Notes: generated from the sequence alone by a model not told the origin. A DNA stretch of 64,000 bases from Prochlorococcus sp. MIT 1307 (GCF_034092395.1 NZ_CP139301.1:868001-932000); one strand, 5' to 3'; counted from the first letter of the stretch, positions 37,438 through 45,090 are shown. Numbers and translations are program-made.

Positions 37438-37447
37438 CCTTCCACAC

Positions 37448-37519
37448 GCCCTTGTAGCTCAGCGGTAGAGCACTCCCTTGGTAAGGGAGAGGCCCCGGGT
37501 TCAAGTCCCGGCGAGGGCA
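37448..37519 (+). tRNA. tRNA-Thr (anticodon GGT)
   Basis: A 72-base class I tRNA with acceptor GCCCTTG/CGAGGGC, anticodon stem CTCCC/GGGAG with loop TTGGTAA, and T arm CCGGG-TTCAAGT-CCCGG. It is ten bases after tRNA-Tyr. A degraded copy in the same orientation lies at 41717-41789, so this gene marks the left border of a probable island. Confidence 0.95.
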
Positions 37520-37662
37520 TAAGCCCAAACCGCTTCCAAAAAAATGGCTCTCAGGCACCAGAGAACCACTCCTTAGTTAAATTTTAATCTCTACTTAGAT
37601 CAATTCTCCAAAACAACGGAAAAGCATACTTGGCTTTTTGTTAACAGTCTTAGGACATTTAC

Positions 37663-37827
37663 ATGAACAGCTTTCAATTCACTAATGAACAGTTTGTAGA
37701 GATTAGAGAAATCTGGAGAGACATCAATGCACAGTGCAAGATTTTTCAGGCCCAAACTGGTTGCCCAAACAGTGAAATAATAAAAATGATTGACTCAGCA
37801 AAAAGCTACTGGGAAGAAAAAAAATAA
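37663..37827 (+). CDS. hypothetical 54-residue protein
   Basis: The frame begins at an ATG and reads MNSFQFTNEQFVEIREIWRD, then INAQCKIFQAQTGCPNSEII, then a Lys-rich end. It is acidic/basic mixed, largely helical by composition, with two cysteines. No family is recognised. It is the first gene of the island, 143 bases after tRNA-Thr. The composition is convincing for a real small protein. Confidence 0.55.
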   Translation: MNSFQFTNEQFVEIREIWRDINAQCKIFQAQTGCPNSEIIKMIDSAKSYWEEKK

Positions 37828-38141
37828 GCCATACACTAACGTGATTTCTCCAAATCCAAATATCTCTAATAGATTGATTTCTTAAACTTTAAAGTTAAAG
37901 CTAAGATTGTTTCTGCATTAAAGAGTTATAGCTCTTCTATTCCTCAGATTAGGAAGTAGAAAAACTGATCCCTGGTTAAAGATACCCTAACTGAATTGCA
38001 CGGAACCTTCCATTAGTGAAGCACCCTAAAATAAAAAATAAATCCTCTCCAGCTATAATCTTAGAGGCAGGTAAAGTTTTCATTAGTCACTATTGGGCTA
38101 ACAGTCGTGCACAAACCTTCCGGTAGTTCCATAATTATCAA

Positions 38142-38453
38142 ATGAAATTAATAAAAATCGCAGCACTGGCAATCACTATTTGCTGCACAGCTTGTGTGAG
38201 TCCAAGCGGCAACCAAACAGAAGAATCCCTCAATCCAAGCACCCAGGATGAGTTCAGCTCACAATTAGAGCTCATAGAAAGTGCCTTCCAAAAGGGTAAT
38301 AGCAAAGAAGCTTGTGACCTTCATGCAAAGGTTTCAAAAAACCTAGATTTTTCTAAAGAAATCTCAAGAGGCTCTATAGAAGAGCTAAAGAGGTTTCAAT
38401 CAAAATGCATGAAAGCATTGTCAAAAGATTTCAAAGAACTACTAAAAGAATAA
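38142..38453 (+). CDS. small putative lipoprotein
   Basis: The 103-residue product starts MKLIKIAALAITICCTACVS, a lysine followed by an apolar core and a CTAC that can serve as a lipobox, with Cys18 as the likely lipidated residue. The mature part is polar, rich in Glu, Ser and Lys, and probably helical (SQLELIESAFQKGNSKEACD). No domain is recognised. A perfect nine-pair hairpin (38496-38519, GCATTCTTT/AAAGAATGC) follows the stop by 43 bases. Confidence 0.65.
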   Translation: MKLIKIAALAITICCTACVSPSGNQTEESLNPSTQDEFSSQLELIESAFQKGNSKEACDLHAKVSKNLDFSKEISRGSIEELKRFQSKCMKALSKDFKELLKE

Positions 38454-38716
38454 ATAATATTTTAGATAATATACCGACAATTTATTTCTCCCTTGGCATT
38501 CTTTCTAGCTAAAGAATGCTACTGCTTGATATAAGTTTTATTATGCCTATCCAATATTTATAAATCTCAGCAGATAAAAAGTAGTTCTTATTTGACTATA
38601 TTCAAACTCGGCCTTTAGGAAAAAGCTTTTAGGGAAGTCAAAGTGAGTTTCATAGTCTGAGATAAAAATGATTAGAGTCTTATTAATCCATGCCAGCAAA
38701 TCAATTGCTTCACGCA

Positions 38717-38866
38717 TCAACGCCAACGAATTCTTTCAGGATTTTTCTTTTCAATTCTTTTAATTATAAGAAGTAACAAGCCTATTGATACAGGGCCAGC
38801 GATAGCAACACCGATCAAGAAAAGCTTGATCTCAGTTCCTAGTACAGCCAATGAAAAACTGGTCAT
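38717..38866 (-). CDS. small membrane protein (49 residues), second gene of an ATGA-coupled pair
   Basis: The frame starts at an ATG (38864-38866) that overlaps the stop of the gene before it by four bases (ATGA). It reads MTSFSLAVLGTEIKLFLIGV, then AIAGPVSIGLLLLIIKRIEK, then KNPERIRWR. One apolar span of about 25 residues is followed by a strongly basic tail. The overlapping start and membrane pattern make it credible, though it is too small for family assignment. Confidence 0.6.
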   Translation of the reverse strand: MTSFSLAVLGTEIKLFLIGVAIAGPVSIGLLLLIIKRIEKKNPERIRWR

Positions 38867-38988
38867 TTTTGATCCTTCTTTTGATAGTTCGCATATGCAT
38901 TATGGAGTCTTCTTTGGGCAAGTCCAAAAGCAATAATAATCCATCCAGCAAAAAGGAAAAGCGTAATAATAGTAAGATGTCTATCCAT
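38863..38988 (-). CDS. small membrane protein (41 residues), first gene of an ATGA-coupled pair
   Basis: The frame reads MDRHLTIITLFLFAGWIIIA, then FGLAQRRLHNAYANYQKKDQ and a final K. A single membrane span from about residue 5 to 24 is followed by a basic, aromatic cytoplasmic-type tail. AAAAAAGAAAAG precedes the ATG. Its stop overlaps the start of the next small gene. I recognise no family; small single-span proteins in tandem suggest subunits or regulators of a membrane complex. Confidence 0.6.
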   Translation of the reverse strand: MDRHLTIITLFLFAGWIIIAFGLAQRRLHNAYANYQKKDQK

Positions 38989-39196
38989 AACTTTTCTTTT
39001 TTAAATGATCTAAAAGAATAGCCTTTCAAAGCAATTCTAATAGTAAAGCGTTTTAACTCTAATAAAGATGTCCGATTAACGTCCATGGTCTTTTAGATAG
39101 CAGGTCTCCACTTATTAGATTTTCTTTAAGTCATACATTAGAAATTCAGCAATAGGCAACCATTAAGCTGCCCTTATGATCCAGGTGAAGTGAAGG

Positions 39197-39355
39197 TCAG
39201 CTTTTCATCCATGCTCGTTCTAATACTTCTCTAGAAGAAGAAGTCGAAGGTAGAGAGGCTAGTTGCTTAAATTTCATACTAAAACGCCAAATCTTAAAGA
39301 AAGCAATTGGCAAAAAAATCACCAAAAATAAAGGTTCAACAAAAGAATCGACCAT
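39197..39355 (-). CDS. small membrane protein (52 residues)
   Basis: From the ATG at 39355 the frame reads MVDSFVEPLFLVIFLPIAFF, then KIWRFSMKFKQLASLPSTSS, then SREVLERAWMKS. It has one span near the N-terminus and a charged C-terminus. A longer frame to 39382 would start inside the tail of the sRNA terminator, so I prefer the shorter one. No family recognised. Confidence 0.5.
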   Translation of the reverse strand: MVDSFVEPLFLVIFLPIAFFKIWRFSMKFKQLASLPSTSSSREVLERAWMKS

Positions 39356-39384
39356 AAGAAAGACATGCACAAACAGACACAAGA

Positions 39385-39466
39385 AAGCCCGCCAAAGGCG
39401 GGCTTCTTTGAGATCTTCAGCAAGTGTTTCCTTGTTTCCACTGCCGGGAGGATCTCATCTCCTCAC
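39385..39466 (-). ncRNA. yfr2: Yfr2-like (cyano-1 family) small RNA
   Basis: On the minus strand the sequence from about 39466 begins GTGAGGAGATGAGATC and holds two copies of the GGAAACA motif (39433-39439 and 39425-39431) in the loop of a stem. An outer stem GAGATC/GATCTC joins 39451-39456 to 39410-39415. A perfect nine-pair terminator (39385-39405, AAGCCCGCC/GGCGGGCTT) follows with a U-rich tail. Tandem GGAAACA motifs in a loop with a 3' terminator are the hallmark of the Yfr2 family of picocyanobacteria. A TAATTAATTAT stretch just upstream could be the -10 region. The exact 5' end is not known. Confidence 0.8.
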
Positions 39467-39569
39467 ATAATTAATTATCCACTAATCCTCTGATCTTGTC
39501 AGCAAAGACTAGCCTCAAGATGAACTGGCACAGTGACAGTTCAACAAAAGCGGTTTGATTCACATCCAT

Positions 39570-39734
39570 TCAACCCGCATGACAAGAAAAAGTGGTCATC
39601 AGAAAATCATGAAAAGCAGGCACTGCTCGATCCAGTCCCCAGAAAAAGATTCCTGTTGAAAAGGTTGTAATAGCTGCCTTTTGTGCCCAATGAAGACTTT
39701 TTTGCTGAAGAGCTGATTGCAGTGCTGAATTCAT
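39570..39734 (-). CDS. hypothetical 54-residue protein
   Basis: The frame reads MNSALQSALQQKSLHWAQKA, then AITTFSTGIFFWGLDRAVPA, then FHDFLMTTFSCHAG. It has an amphipathic N-terminus and a modest apolar centre with aromatic residues. The composition is that of a real conserved small protein, but I know no family. It lies upstream of the Yfr2-like sRNA on the same strand. Confidence 0.6.
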   Translation of the reverse strand: MNSALQSALQQKSLHWAQKAAITTFSTGIFFWGLDRAVPAFHDFLMTTFSCHAG

Positions 39735-39832
39735 CTACCTGCCCCAAAGTTTTGGAAAAGATAACGGGTTTTCTCGCGAGGATGTATACCTCGCAACAAA
39801 CCTAAATGAGGGCAATATGGTTTACTTACATC

Positions 39833-40009
39833 ATGCGAACACCAAAGAAGAAGCACAACGCTGAGTTGAAATTCCATCCGAATTTTGAAGAAATCGATCA
39901 CAGACTGTCTTGTGGTTGGCACGTTGAAATTGAAGGGAGTGGTCAACGAAAGCGCTATCTCAGGTCAATAAGAGATGAGCAGCCTGCAAGAGCTGAGCAA
40001 ACTGCCTAA
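39833..40009 (+). CDS. hypothetical 58-residue basic protein
   Basis: From the ATG at 39833 it reads MRTPKKKHNAELKFHPNFEE, then IDHRLSCGWHVEIEGSGQRK, then RYLRSIRDEQPARAEQTA. It is basic and soluble, with a WHVEIEGSG turn that suggests a small beta structure. An earlier in-frame ATG at 39806 adds nine less typical residues. It is divergent from the 54-residue gene at 39570-39734. No family recognised. Confidence 0.6.
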   Translation: MRTPKKKHNAELKFHPNFEEIDHRLSCGWHVEIEGSGQRKRYLRSIRDEQPARAEQTA

Positions 40010-40178
40010 CGAGATAGGTAGTTTCACTCCAATTCCACTTTGAGTCACTAGCTCAAGCACCTCTTCAAGTAACACGACGGAGGGACGCCCTCTCACTCCA
40101 ACCAAGGGAAGGACACTTTTATTGCTTCAATGGCGCCAAGGAGCGATGAAAAATAGCTTTGCAGGTCGTCGTCTGGCT

Positions 40179-40442
40179 TTATAGCATCAGTCCTTTTGCT
40201 ACCAGAAGTCCCTTAACTAGATCGGCATTGATGGTCCGAATCATTCCTGTATCGACACAGGCAACTTGAAGCAAGCTGCTAACGCACGGATCTCTTGCGC
40301 TTCCAACCACATGGATGACACGAGCTACCCACCAGTCAGACTTTCTGGCATCAATTGCCGGGGAGCCTTCTTCAACGACAACGATGTCGCCAGATTTAGC
40401 GAGAAGGAAATCAGAAGAAGGACCAGCAGCGGCAACAGACAT
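40179..40442 (-). CDS. DUF3104 family protein
   Basis: The 87-residue protein has DFLLAKSGDIVVVEEGSPAI, DWWVARVIHVVGSARDPCVS and SLLQVACVDTGMIRTINADL. The order of a short beta-rich SH3-like region ending in ADLV is the pattern of DUF3104, a family of small picocyanobacterial proteins. Function unknown. It lies on the minus strand inside the island. Confidence 0.75.
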   Translation of the reverse strand: MSVAAAGPSSDFLLAKSGDIVVVEEGSPAIDARKSDWWVARVIHVVGSARDPCVSSLLQVACVDTGMIRTINADLVKGLLVAKGLML

Positions 40443-40537
40443 ACCTCGCGAATAAGTACACCAGTACTAGCTAGTTTTTTAAACTTGTCAACTGGCTAAC
40501 CTTTATTAGCTTCTAAGAAAAGAAAGTCTTAACCGAG

Positions 40538-40717
40538 ATGCTGGATACTCTCTTAGACCTGACATGGCGAAACCCACTTTTTATGCTGGTGGTGATAATC
40601 ACTATCTGGTTCCTTCCTGGCATTGTAGTAAGACGAATAGCTGAAAAAAGGTACGCAGCTTCGAAAAAAGAAGCTCAAGCAAAAGCGATATCAAAGCTTT
40701 ACCCAAAAAAGAATTAA
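40538..40717 (+). CDS. small membrane protein (59 residues)
   Basis: The frame starts at an ATG and reads MLDTLLDLTWRNPLFMLVVI, then ITIWFLPGIVVRRIAEKRYA, then ASKKEAQAKAISKLYPKKN. One span (residues about 14-31) precedes a long basic helix. It ends four bases before the next gene, so the two are likely one operon. No family recognised. Confidence 0.6.
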   Translation: MLDTLLDLTWRNPLFMLVVIITIWFLPGIVVRRIAEKRYAASKKEAQAKAISKLYPKKN

Positions 40718-40721
40718 GCCA

Positions 40722-40919
40722 ATGACCGTTCGAATGCTGACAACAGAAACACGTCGACGCCTAGAAGAAATTATTGAGCGCCTTGGGAAAGGGGAAACTG
40801 TAAGCCTGAAAGAACGAATCCAACTCAAAAAATACGCTATCCATATTCCCTTTGTTGCAGGCAAAGTAGCTCAAGCCATGAGAAGACGAGAATCGTTAGA
40901 TGCAGATGGCTTAATCTAA
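40722..40919 (+). CDS. hypothetical 65-residue basic protein
   Basis: It reads MTVRMLTTETRRRLEEIIER, then LGKGETVSLKERIQLKKYAI, then HIPFVAGKVAQAMRRRESLD and ends ADGLI. It is helical, basic and soluble; the first half resembles a short helix-turn-helix or coiled segment. It follows the 59-residue membrane gene by four bases. No family recognised. Confidence 0.6.
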   Translation: MTVRMLTTETRRRLEEIIERLGKGETVSLKERIQLKKYAIHIPFVAGKVAQAMRRRESLDADGLI

Positions 40920-40975
40920 TAATTCAAACGGCAAGGAGTGGATATATTGATTTTCAAAAGATTGGGTTCTTCTGA

Positions 40976-41197
40976 GTGTCACAAATCTTTTGGCCAAAAG
41001 GTTGGAAATTAAATGTCCACGCACCAGGAACAGGTGCTGCATTAATGATCTTGGCTCTTACTCAAATCCCAGTAGCAATCAAAACAGCTGCTGAAGTTGC
41101 TTGTATTGGTGAAATTTCTCATCAAATGTGGAGAGCAACTAAATCTCACAAAGGAGTAAACGTAATCGCAGTCCAAAAGTGCAACGGTAAAAACTAA
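40976..41197 (+). CDS. hypothetical 73-residue protein
   Basis: The frame starts at GTG (40976) and reads MSQIFWPKGWKLNVHAPGTG, then AALMILALTQIPVAIKTAAE, then VACIGEISHQMWRATKSHKG and a short end with one more Cys. There are two cysteines and a moderately apolar centre. It could be a secreted or membrane-associated mini-protein. No family recognised. Confidence 0.5.
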   Translation: MSQIFWPKGWKLNVHAPGTGAALMILALTQIPVAIKTAAEVACIGEISHQMWRATKSHKGVNVIAVQKCNGKN

Positions 41198-41716
41198 CCG
41201 AGCTAGTCAGGAGACTGTACCTGTAAGGCTGAGGCTTAACTCTAATAATCAAATGAACAGATCTAGCCGAATCGCATTAATGAAAATGGGTTGTTTTTTG
41301 GAATACTGTAATCTTCAAAAAATAAATATAAATCCAATTTAAATTTTAAGTTTTTTTTGCGTAGCCAACCATTTAAATCCATATCTAAACCTAACTCTTT
41401 CTGCTATTCCAAAAAATTAGTGCGATTTCCTATATCATAAATCTCTTGGTTGAACAGAATAAAATAAGCTATTATTCATTAAAATGTCCTTAATCACCAG
41501 CCTCAGTGAATCTTTTATAGATACATCCAAGCGACTGGGTTCAAGCAATAGAGGTTTACGCATTCAAAAGCCATGAAACTATTGACTCATAATCTTTTTT
41601 AAATTTTTCAAGCTATCTCAATCAATTCCTCTGATGTCGATTCATTTAATATGTATCTTTCTAGTAACCTTAATTAAATGAGCCTTATGGCAATCGAACG
41701 CACTCATCATCCAAAA
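41198..41716. other. gene-poor right part of the island
   Basis: About 520 AT-rich bases. The only frames are tiny: a 29-codon one from the ATG in AATAATCAAATGAACAG near 41253, and a 30-codon one at 41484-41576 (MSLITSLSESFIDTSKRLGS...). Neither is convincing. No clear RNA structure is seen before the tRNA copy. Confidence 0.4.
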
Positions 41717-41789
41717 GCCCTTGTAGCTCAAAGGTAGAGCACTCCCTTGACAAGGGAGAGGTCCCCCGACTCAATGTCCGGCAAGCGCA
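41717..41789 (+). pseudogene. decayed tRNA-Thr copy (anticodon loop now GAC)
   Basis: The first 45 bases match the tRNA-Thr at 37448 almost exactly (GCCCTTGTAGCTCA..., GGTAGAGCACTCCCTTG). The anticodon loop is TTGACAA, which would read as Val GAC. The 3' half has drifted: the T loop is CTCAATG, the T stem has a C-C mismatch and an A-T at the otherwise constant 53-61 pair, and the acceptor has one mismatch. I call it a remnant rather than a working tRNA-Val, because its body is that of tRNA-Thr. Confidence 0.75.
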
Positions 41790-41880
41790 CTTATGCCATC
41801 AGGTATTAATTTAAAGACTCTCAATTACTATCAAAAGTATCCATGACGATAATCGCACGCTATTTCTCTCTCTTCCTAAA

Positions 41881-42093
41881 ATGAACTACGCGCAAAAGTT
41901 AAACTTAGAGAAAGCACTGGTCTCACAAACATGGAACCAGAATCTTGCTGGAGCTGTAATTAATGCTATTGAACAAGATCAAAAAAAAGCAAAGCCCAAA
42001 CAAGGACCTTCGTTGCTTCAACTTGCGATTGAGAGAGAAAAAGGGAAGAAATTCAAATCTGGACCTGATACTTCAGAAATTGCAGAAGAATAA
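41881..42093 (+). CDS. hypothetical 70-residue protein
   Basis: It reads MNYAQKLNLEKALVSQTWNQ, then NLAGAVINAIEQDQKKAKPK and a Lys/Glu-rich end. Soluble and probably helical. Its TAA stop overlaps the ATG of the DUF2862 gene (TAATG), so the two form a pair. No family recognised. Confidence 0.65.
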   Translation: MNYAQKLNLEKALVSQTWNQNLAGAVINAIEQDQKKAKPKQGPSLLQLAIEREKGKKFKSGPDTSEIAEE

Positions 42094-42323
42094 TGGTTAA
42101 GCCTGAAACTCTTGTGAAAGGTCAGATTTTAATGATCAACCTTAACAAAGTCCGAGATAGACTTCCAAGTCATCTTATAGAAAAGATTACTCTTAATCCT
42201 TTTGGTAAATTAATTGGATACAAAATGGTCGATGGAAATAATTTTGGCTTAGTTTTGGATTTGGGAGAAGGGAATACAAGTTGGTTCTTTGAAGACGAGC
42301 TTGCGGAGTCTCACGAGACATAA
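42093..42323 (+). CDS. DUF2862 family protein
   Basis: The 76-residue protein reads MVKPETLVKGQILMINLNKV, then RDRLPSHLIEKITLNPFGKL, then IGYKMVDGNNFGLVLDLGEG and NTSWFFEDEL. This matches DUF2862, a small beta-barrel-like family found in cyanobacteria. Function unknown. Its start overlaps the stop of the 70-residue gene. There is no clear terminator; about 290 AT-rich bases follow without a gene. Confidence 0.8.
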   Translation: MVKPETLVKGQILMINLNKVRDRLPSHLIEKITLNPFGKLIGYKMVDGNNFGLVLDLGEGNTSWFFEDELAESHET

Positions 42324-42614
42324 AAATCAAGACAACGTCAGTATGTATTTTAGAAGTTAAATCTGCTTATATATTTATTTGCCCAATAAGAGGACGCTTC
42401 TCTGAATTTATTGATAATTTATCAGGTAATTAGCCACAATTTGACGCAAGAATCAAGGCGAGTATCTGATTTATAAAAAATCAATAGTCTTGATACAAAT
42501 CTCAAAACTATTAGAGCATTTAGCAATGCAAATTCGACTCGAGAAAAGAATCAAATAAGACATGCCTCAAAACAATTCCATTAATCAAGTAAGGGCAAGG
42601 AAGAACTTATCAAT

Positions 42615-43421
42615 TTATAGTGGACCTAATCCATACCATTCAAACTCCAGCATTGTTGGAATTAACGATGCATATTCCTTAGGTGTCAGCTCAAATAGCA
42701 ACCTTCTACGCAGCAAGTCATCATTCTTATTAATGGGGGACTGCACTTGCAAAGTCTCAAGTGAGGATGGAAGCTGAGTTATAGATATTGAACCCGTTTT
42801 AGTCAGGTCCAGAATCGCTGATGTAACTGGTATATTTTTTTCCCTTATTTCAAAATTCTCACTTAAACTTAAAGAGTTAACCTTTTTGAACTCTTCATTT
42901 GATGCACCATTAGAGCGTGAGTTCACATCAATATTATCCTCCAATGAAGCGATGCTTACACCTCCAATAACAAAAATAGTTAAAGCTCCAAAGCTAAAAT
43001 TCTTTAAAGAAGATTTCCTTAGCAGATCTCTACTTTCATTAAAGATCTTCATCTTACATAATTTAATAAGGGACAGAGATGACTCTTGAAGAAATTTTAT
43101 TTTTGAAGAGCCAAGATCAAGGTCTATAGAAAAATCTTTTTGCTGTTCTTCTTTTAATAACAAATCAACAGGAGGGTTGTTTTGCCTTCTTGAGGTGCTT
43201 AAGACAACATCAAGCTCATTTATTTTCACTTGTAATTGATTATGATTAGTCAATTTGGACGTCCTTTGAGCAGAATAAGTCTCTACCTTTCGTTCCCATT
43301 GGCTGAGAAAATAAATTACCGCATAAAGTAAAGCAGGGACAAAATATAGGCTAATCCCTGAAAAAGAAAATGGTGTAAGTGCCAACAAAGTTATTCCGCC
43401 TTTAAATCCAAACTCAATCAT
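42615..43421 (-). CDS. hypothetical 268-residue membrane protein
   Basis: The protein has two apolar spans close to the N-terminus (GGITLLALTPFSFSGISLYF then VPALLYAVIYFLSQW), a long polar coiled-coil-prone region (residues about 45-140), a third possible span FGALTIFVIGGVSIASL, and a Ser/Leu-rich C-terminal region. I recognise no domain. It stands between the DUF2862 pair and the amylase gene and may be lineage-specific. The ATG at 43421 is followed at once by the first span. Confidence 0.6.
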   Translation of the reverse strand: MIEFGFKGGITLLALTPFSFSGISLYFVPALLYAVIYFLSQWERKVETYSAQRTSKLTNHNQLQVKINELDVVLSTSRRQNNPPVDLLLKEEQQKDFSIDLDLGSSKIKFLQESSLSLIKLCKMKIFNESRDLLRKSSLKNFSFGALTIFVIGGVSIASLEDNIDVNSRSNGASNEEFKKVNSLSLSENFEIREKNIPVTSAILDLTKTGSISITQLPSSLETLQVQSPINKNDDLLRRRLLFELTPKEYASLIPTMLEFEWYGLGPL

Positions 43422-43589
43422 GTTTTTTTATACGTATAAGAATATTTAAACGTATTTACCCCAGCAGTCCAGAGACTCTCTAATACTTTGTTCTTGAAAT
43501 AAAGTATTGACAGGTTCTTTAAGGTTTTTTAATGTAATCAATCTCTACAAAATGCAAGTCAATAAGCCTAGCAACTTTCTAAGTTTCAA

Positions 43590-45050
43590 TTATATAGCTT
43601 CCTTAAATAACACAAACGACTGTGGGGCAAGCCTCTTTCCTTGACCGTCAACTTCTCCTTCTAAAAAAAAATATTCCGAACCAGAGGCTTGTATAGGCAT
43701 CCAAGAGCTGCGACTTCGGTTTACAAAAATCTCAATTGAGCTTTTGACTTCAGACGCATCGAGTTCTTTTTGCAGAAAAACAGCAAGCAATCCATCCTCT
43801 CCAACAGTTTTCCATTCCAACTCTCCATTAAAAACCTCAAAAATATTCTTTCTAAGAGCAACCAAAGAGAGAATAAAAGATCTTAAATCTACATTCCAAG
43901 ATTCATACCAAGGGAAGCACTCTCTACAAGCAGGCTCTTCCCCTCCTGACAAGCCAACCTCCGTACCATAGTAAATACAAGGCACTCCTGGTTGAAGGAA
44001 AAGAAGAAAAAGAGCTATCTTTAATGCAGAGATGTCGCCTTTCAGAGTATTCAATGCTCGAGGCACATCATGACTATCAAGCAAATTCAACTGACTATTA
44101 TTTACTTCATTGGAATACCAGCCTAAGGTAGTCTGAAGAATATCAATAAAAGCGGCACCCGAAATTAATTTAAGTGGATAGGAAGGGTTTTTATAACTTG
44201 TTCTAAGCTTATTTTTTGCAGACCAACATACACTACTCCAACCAATTCGATAATTCATTACTCCATCAAAATGATCCCCTTTTAACCACTTTCGTGCATC
44301 TCCCCAAATCTCTCCGACGATCCAGGCGTCAGGGTTTATTGCTTTCACTTTATTTCGAAAGTCAACCCAAAACTCTATAGGAACTTCATCAGGAACATCT
44401 AGCCGCCACCCATCTATTCCTCTTTCAATCCAGTAAACAGCAACTGAAATTAAATATTCGCGAACAGGAAAATGTTTATGGTTAAACTTTGGCAAAGCAG
44501 GGTCATTCCACCAACAGCTATAGCCGCAATCCTGACCAGGTTGTGGATAAGGAAGAAGTGGCCAATTGTGCACATGAAACCAATCTCTATATGGAGATGT
44601 GTATCCATTTTCTAATAAGTGGTGAAAGGCCCAAAAACCTCTCCCGCAATGGTTAAAAACCCCATCAAGAATAATTCGCATACCCCTGCTATGCAGAGCA
44701 GAGATCAATGCCTCTAAAGCCAGTCCCCCCCCCAGAAGAGGGTCCACCTGAAAATAATCAAACGTATGGTAACGGTGATTAGCTGCTGAACTAAATACAG
44801 GATTTAGATATAAGCAATTAATTCCAAGTTGCTGAAGGTAATCAAGAGCATCTATCACTCCATACAAATCACCTCCATAGAATCCCTCATGAGATGGAAC
44901 ACCCCCCCAAGCTTGCAGATCCCAACCTTGATCCACTCCAACATGGCCACTTCGACGGAAACGATCAGGAAAAATCTGGTAAGCAATCGCATCTGAGACC
45001 CAACCTGGAGGCTTGCAAAACAAATTCTTATGCTGCATTTCCCTTTGCAT
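43590..45050 (-). CDS. GH13 alpha-amylase family enzyme (neopullulanase/cyclomaltodextrinase-like)
   Basis: The 486-residue protein has an (alpha/beta)8 barrel with the GH13 regions: DGVFNHCGRGFW (I), DGWRLDVPDEV with the nucleophile Asp (II), VGEIWGDARKW with the acid Glu (III) and LLDSHDVPRAL with the third Asp (IV). The start VSDAIAYQIFPDRFRRSGHV is typical of neopullulanase-like enzymes that act on maltodextrins. There is no signal peptide, so it should work on internal glycogen fragments. Its start is 40 bases from the divergent glpK start, so the promoters share that gap. Confidence 0.88.
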   Translation of the reverse strand: MQREMQHKNLFCKPPGWVSDAIAYQIFPDRFRRSGHVGVDQGWDLQAWGGVPSHEGFYGGDLYGVIDALDYLQQLGINCLYLNPVFSSAANHRYHTFDYFQVDPLLGGGLALEALISALHSRGMRIILDGVFNHCGRGFWAFHHLLENGYTSPYRDWFHVHNWPLLPYPQPGQDCGYSCWWNDPALPKFNHKHFPVREYLISVAVYWIERGIDGWRLDVPDEVPIEFWVDFRNKVKAINPDAWIVGEIWGDARKWLKGDHFDGVMNYRIGWSSVCWSAKNKLRTSYKNPSYPLKLISGAAFIDILQTTLGWYSNEVNNSQLNLLDSHDVPRALNTLKGDISALKIALFLLFLQPGVPCIYYGTEVGLSGGEEPACRECFPWYESWNVDLRSFILSLVALRKNIFEVFNGELEWKTVGEDGLLAVFLQKELDASEVKSSIEIFVNRSRSSWMPIQASGSEYFFLEGEVDGQGKRLAPQSFVLFKEAI

Positions 45051-45090
45051 TAGACAAACCCATCGCTAGCAATAGGTAAAAACAAAAGCC

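Larger units (their letters stand above)
37448..41789. mobile_element. probable tRNA-Thr-bounded genomic island remnant
   Basis: An intact tRNA-Thr and a decayed copy in direct orientation enclose about 4.2 kb that holds only small genes of unknown or poorly known function, a lipoprotein and one Yfr2-like sRNA. This is what is left when a tRNA-targeting element has integrated and eroded. No integrase is seen inside, so the element cannot move by itself. The genes around the island are housekeeping genes. Prochlorococcus is known to carry tRNA-targeting elements (tycheposons); whether this is one is inference. Confidence 0.5.

Noticed and set aside
38832-39086. An 84-codon minus-strand frame
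   Set aside because: It is in another phase over the two ATGA-coupled mini-membrane genes, which have better start context and membrane-protein character.
41717-41789. A functional tRNA-Val (GAC)
   Set aside because: The body is that of tRNA-Thr, the T arm is damaged and the acceptor has a mismatch; a remnant is the simpler reading.
42562-42777. A 71-codon plus-strand frame
   Set aside because: Mostly antisense to the 268-residue membrane protein gene; Ser/Asn-rich composition without any domain.
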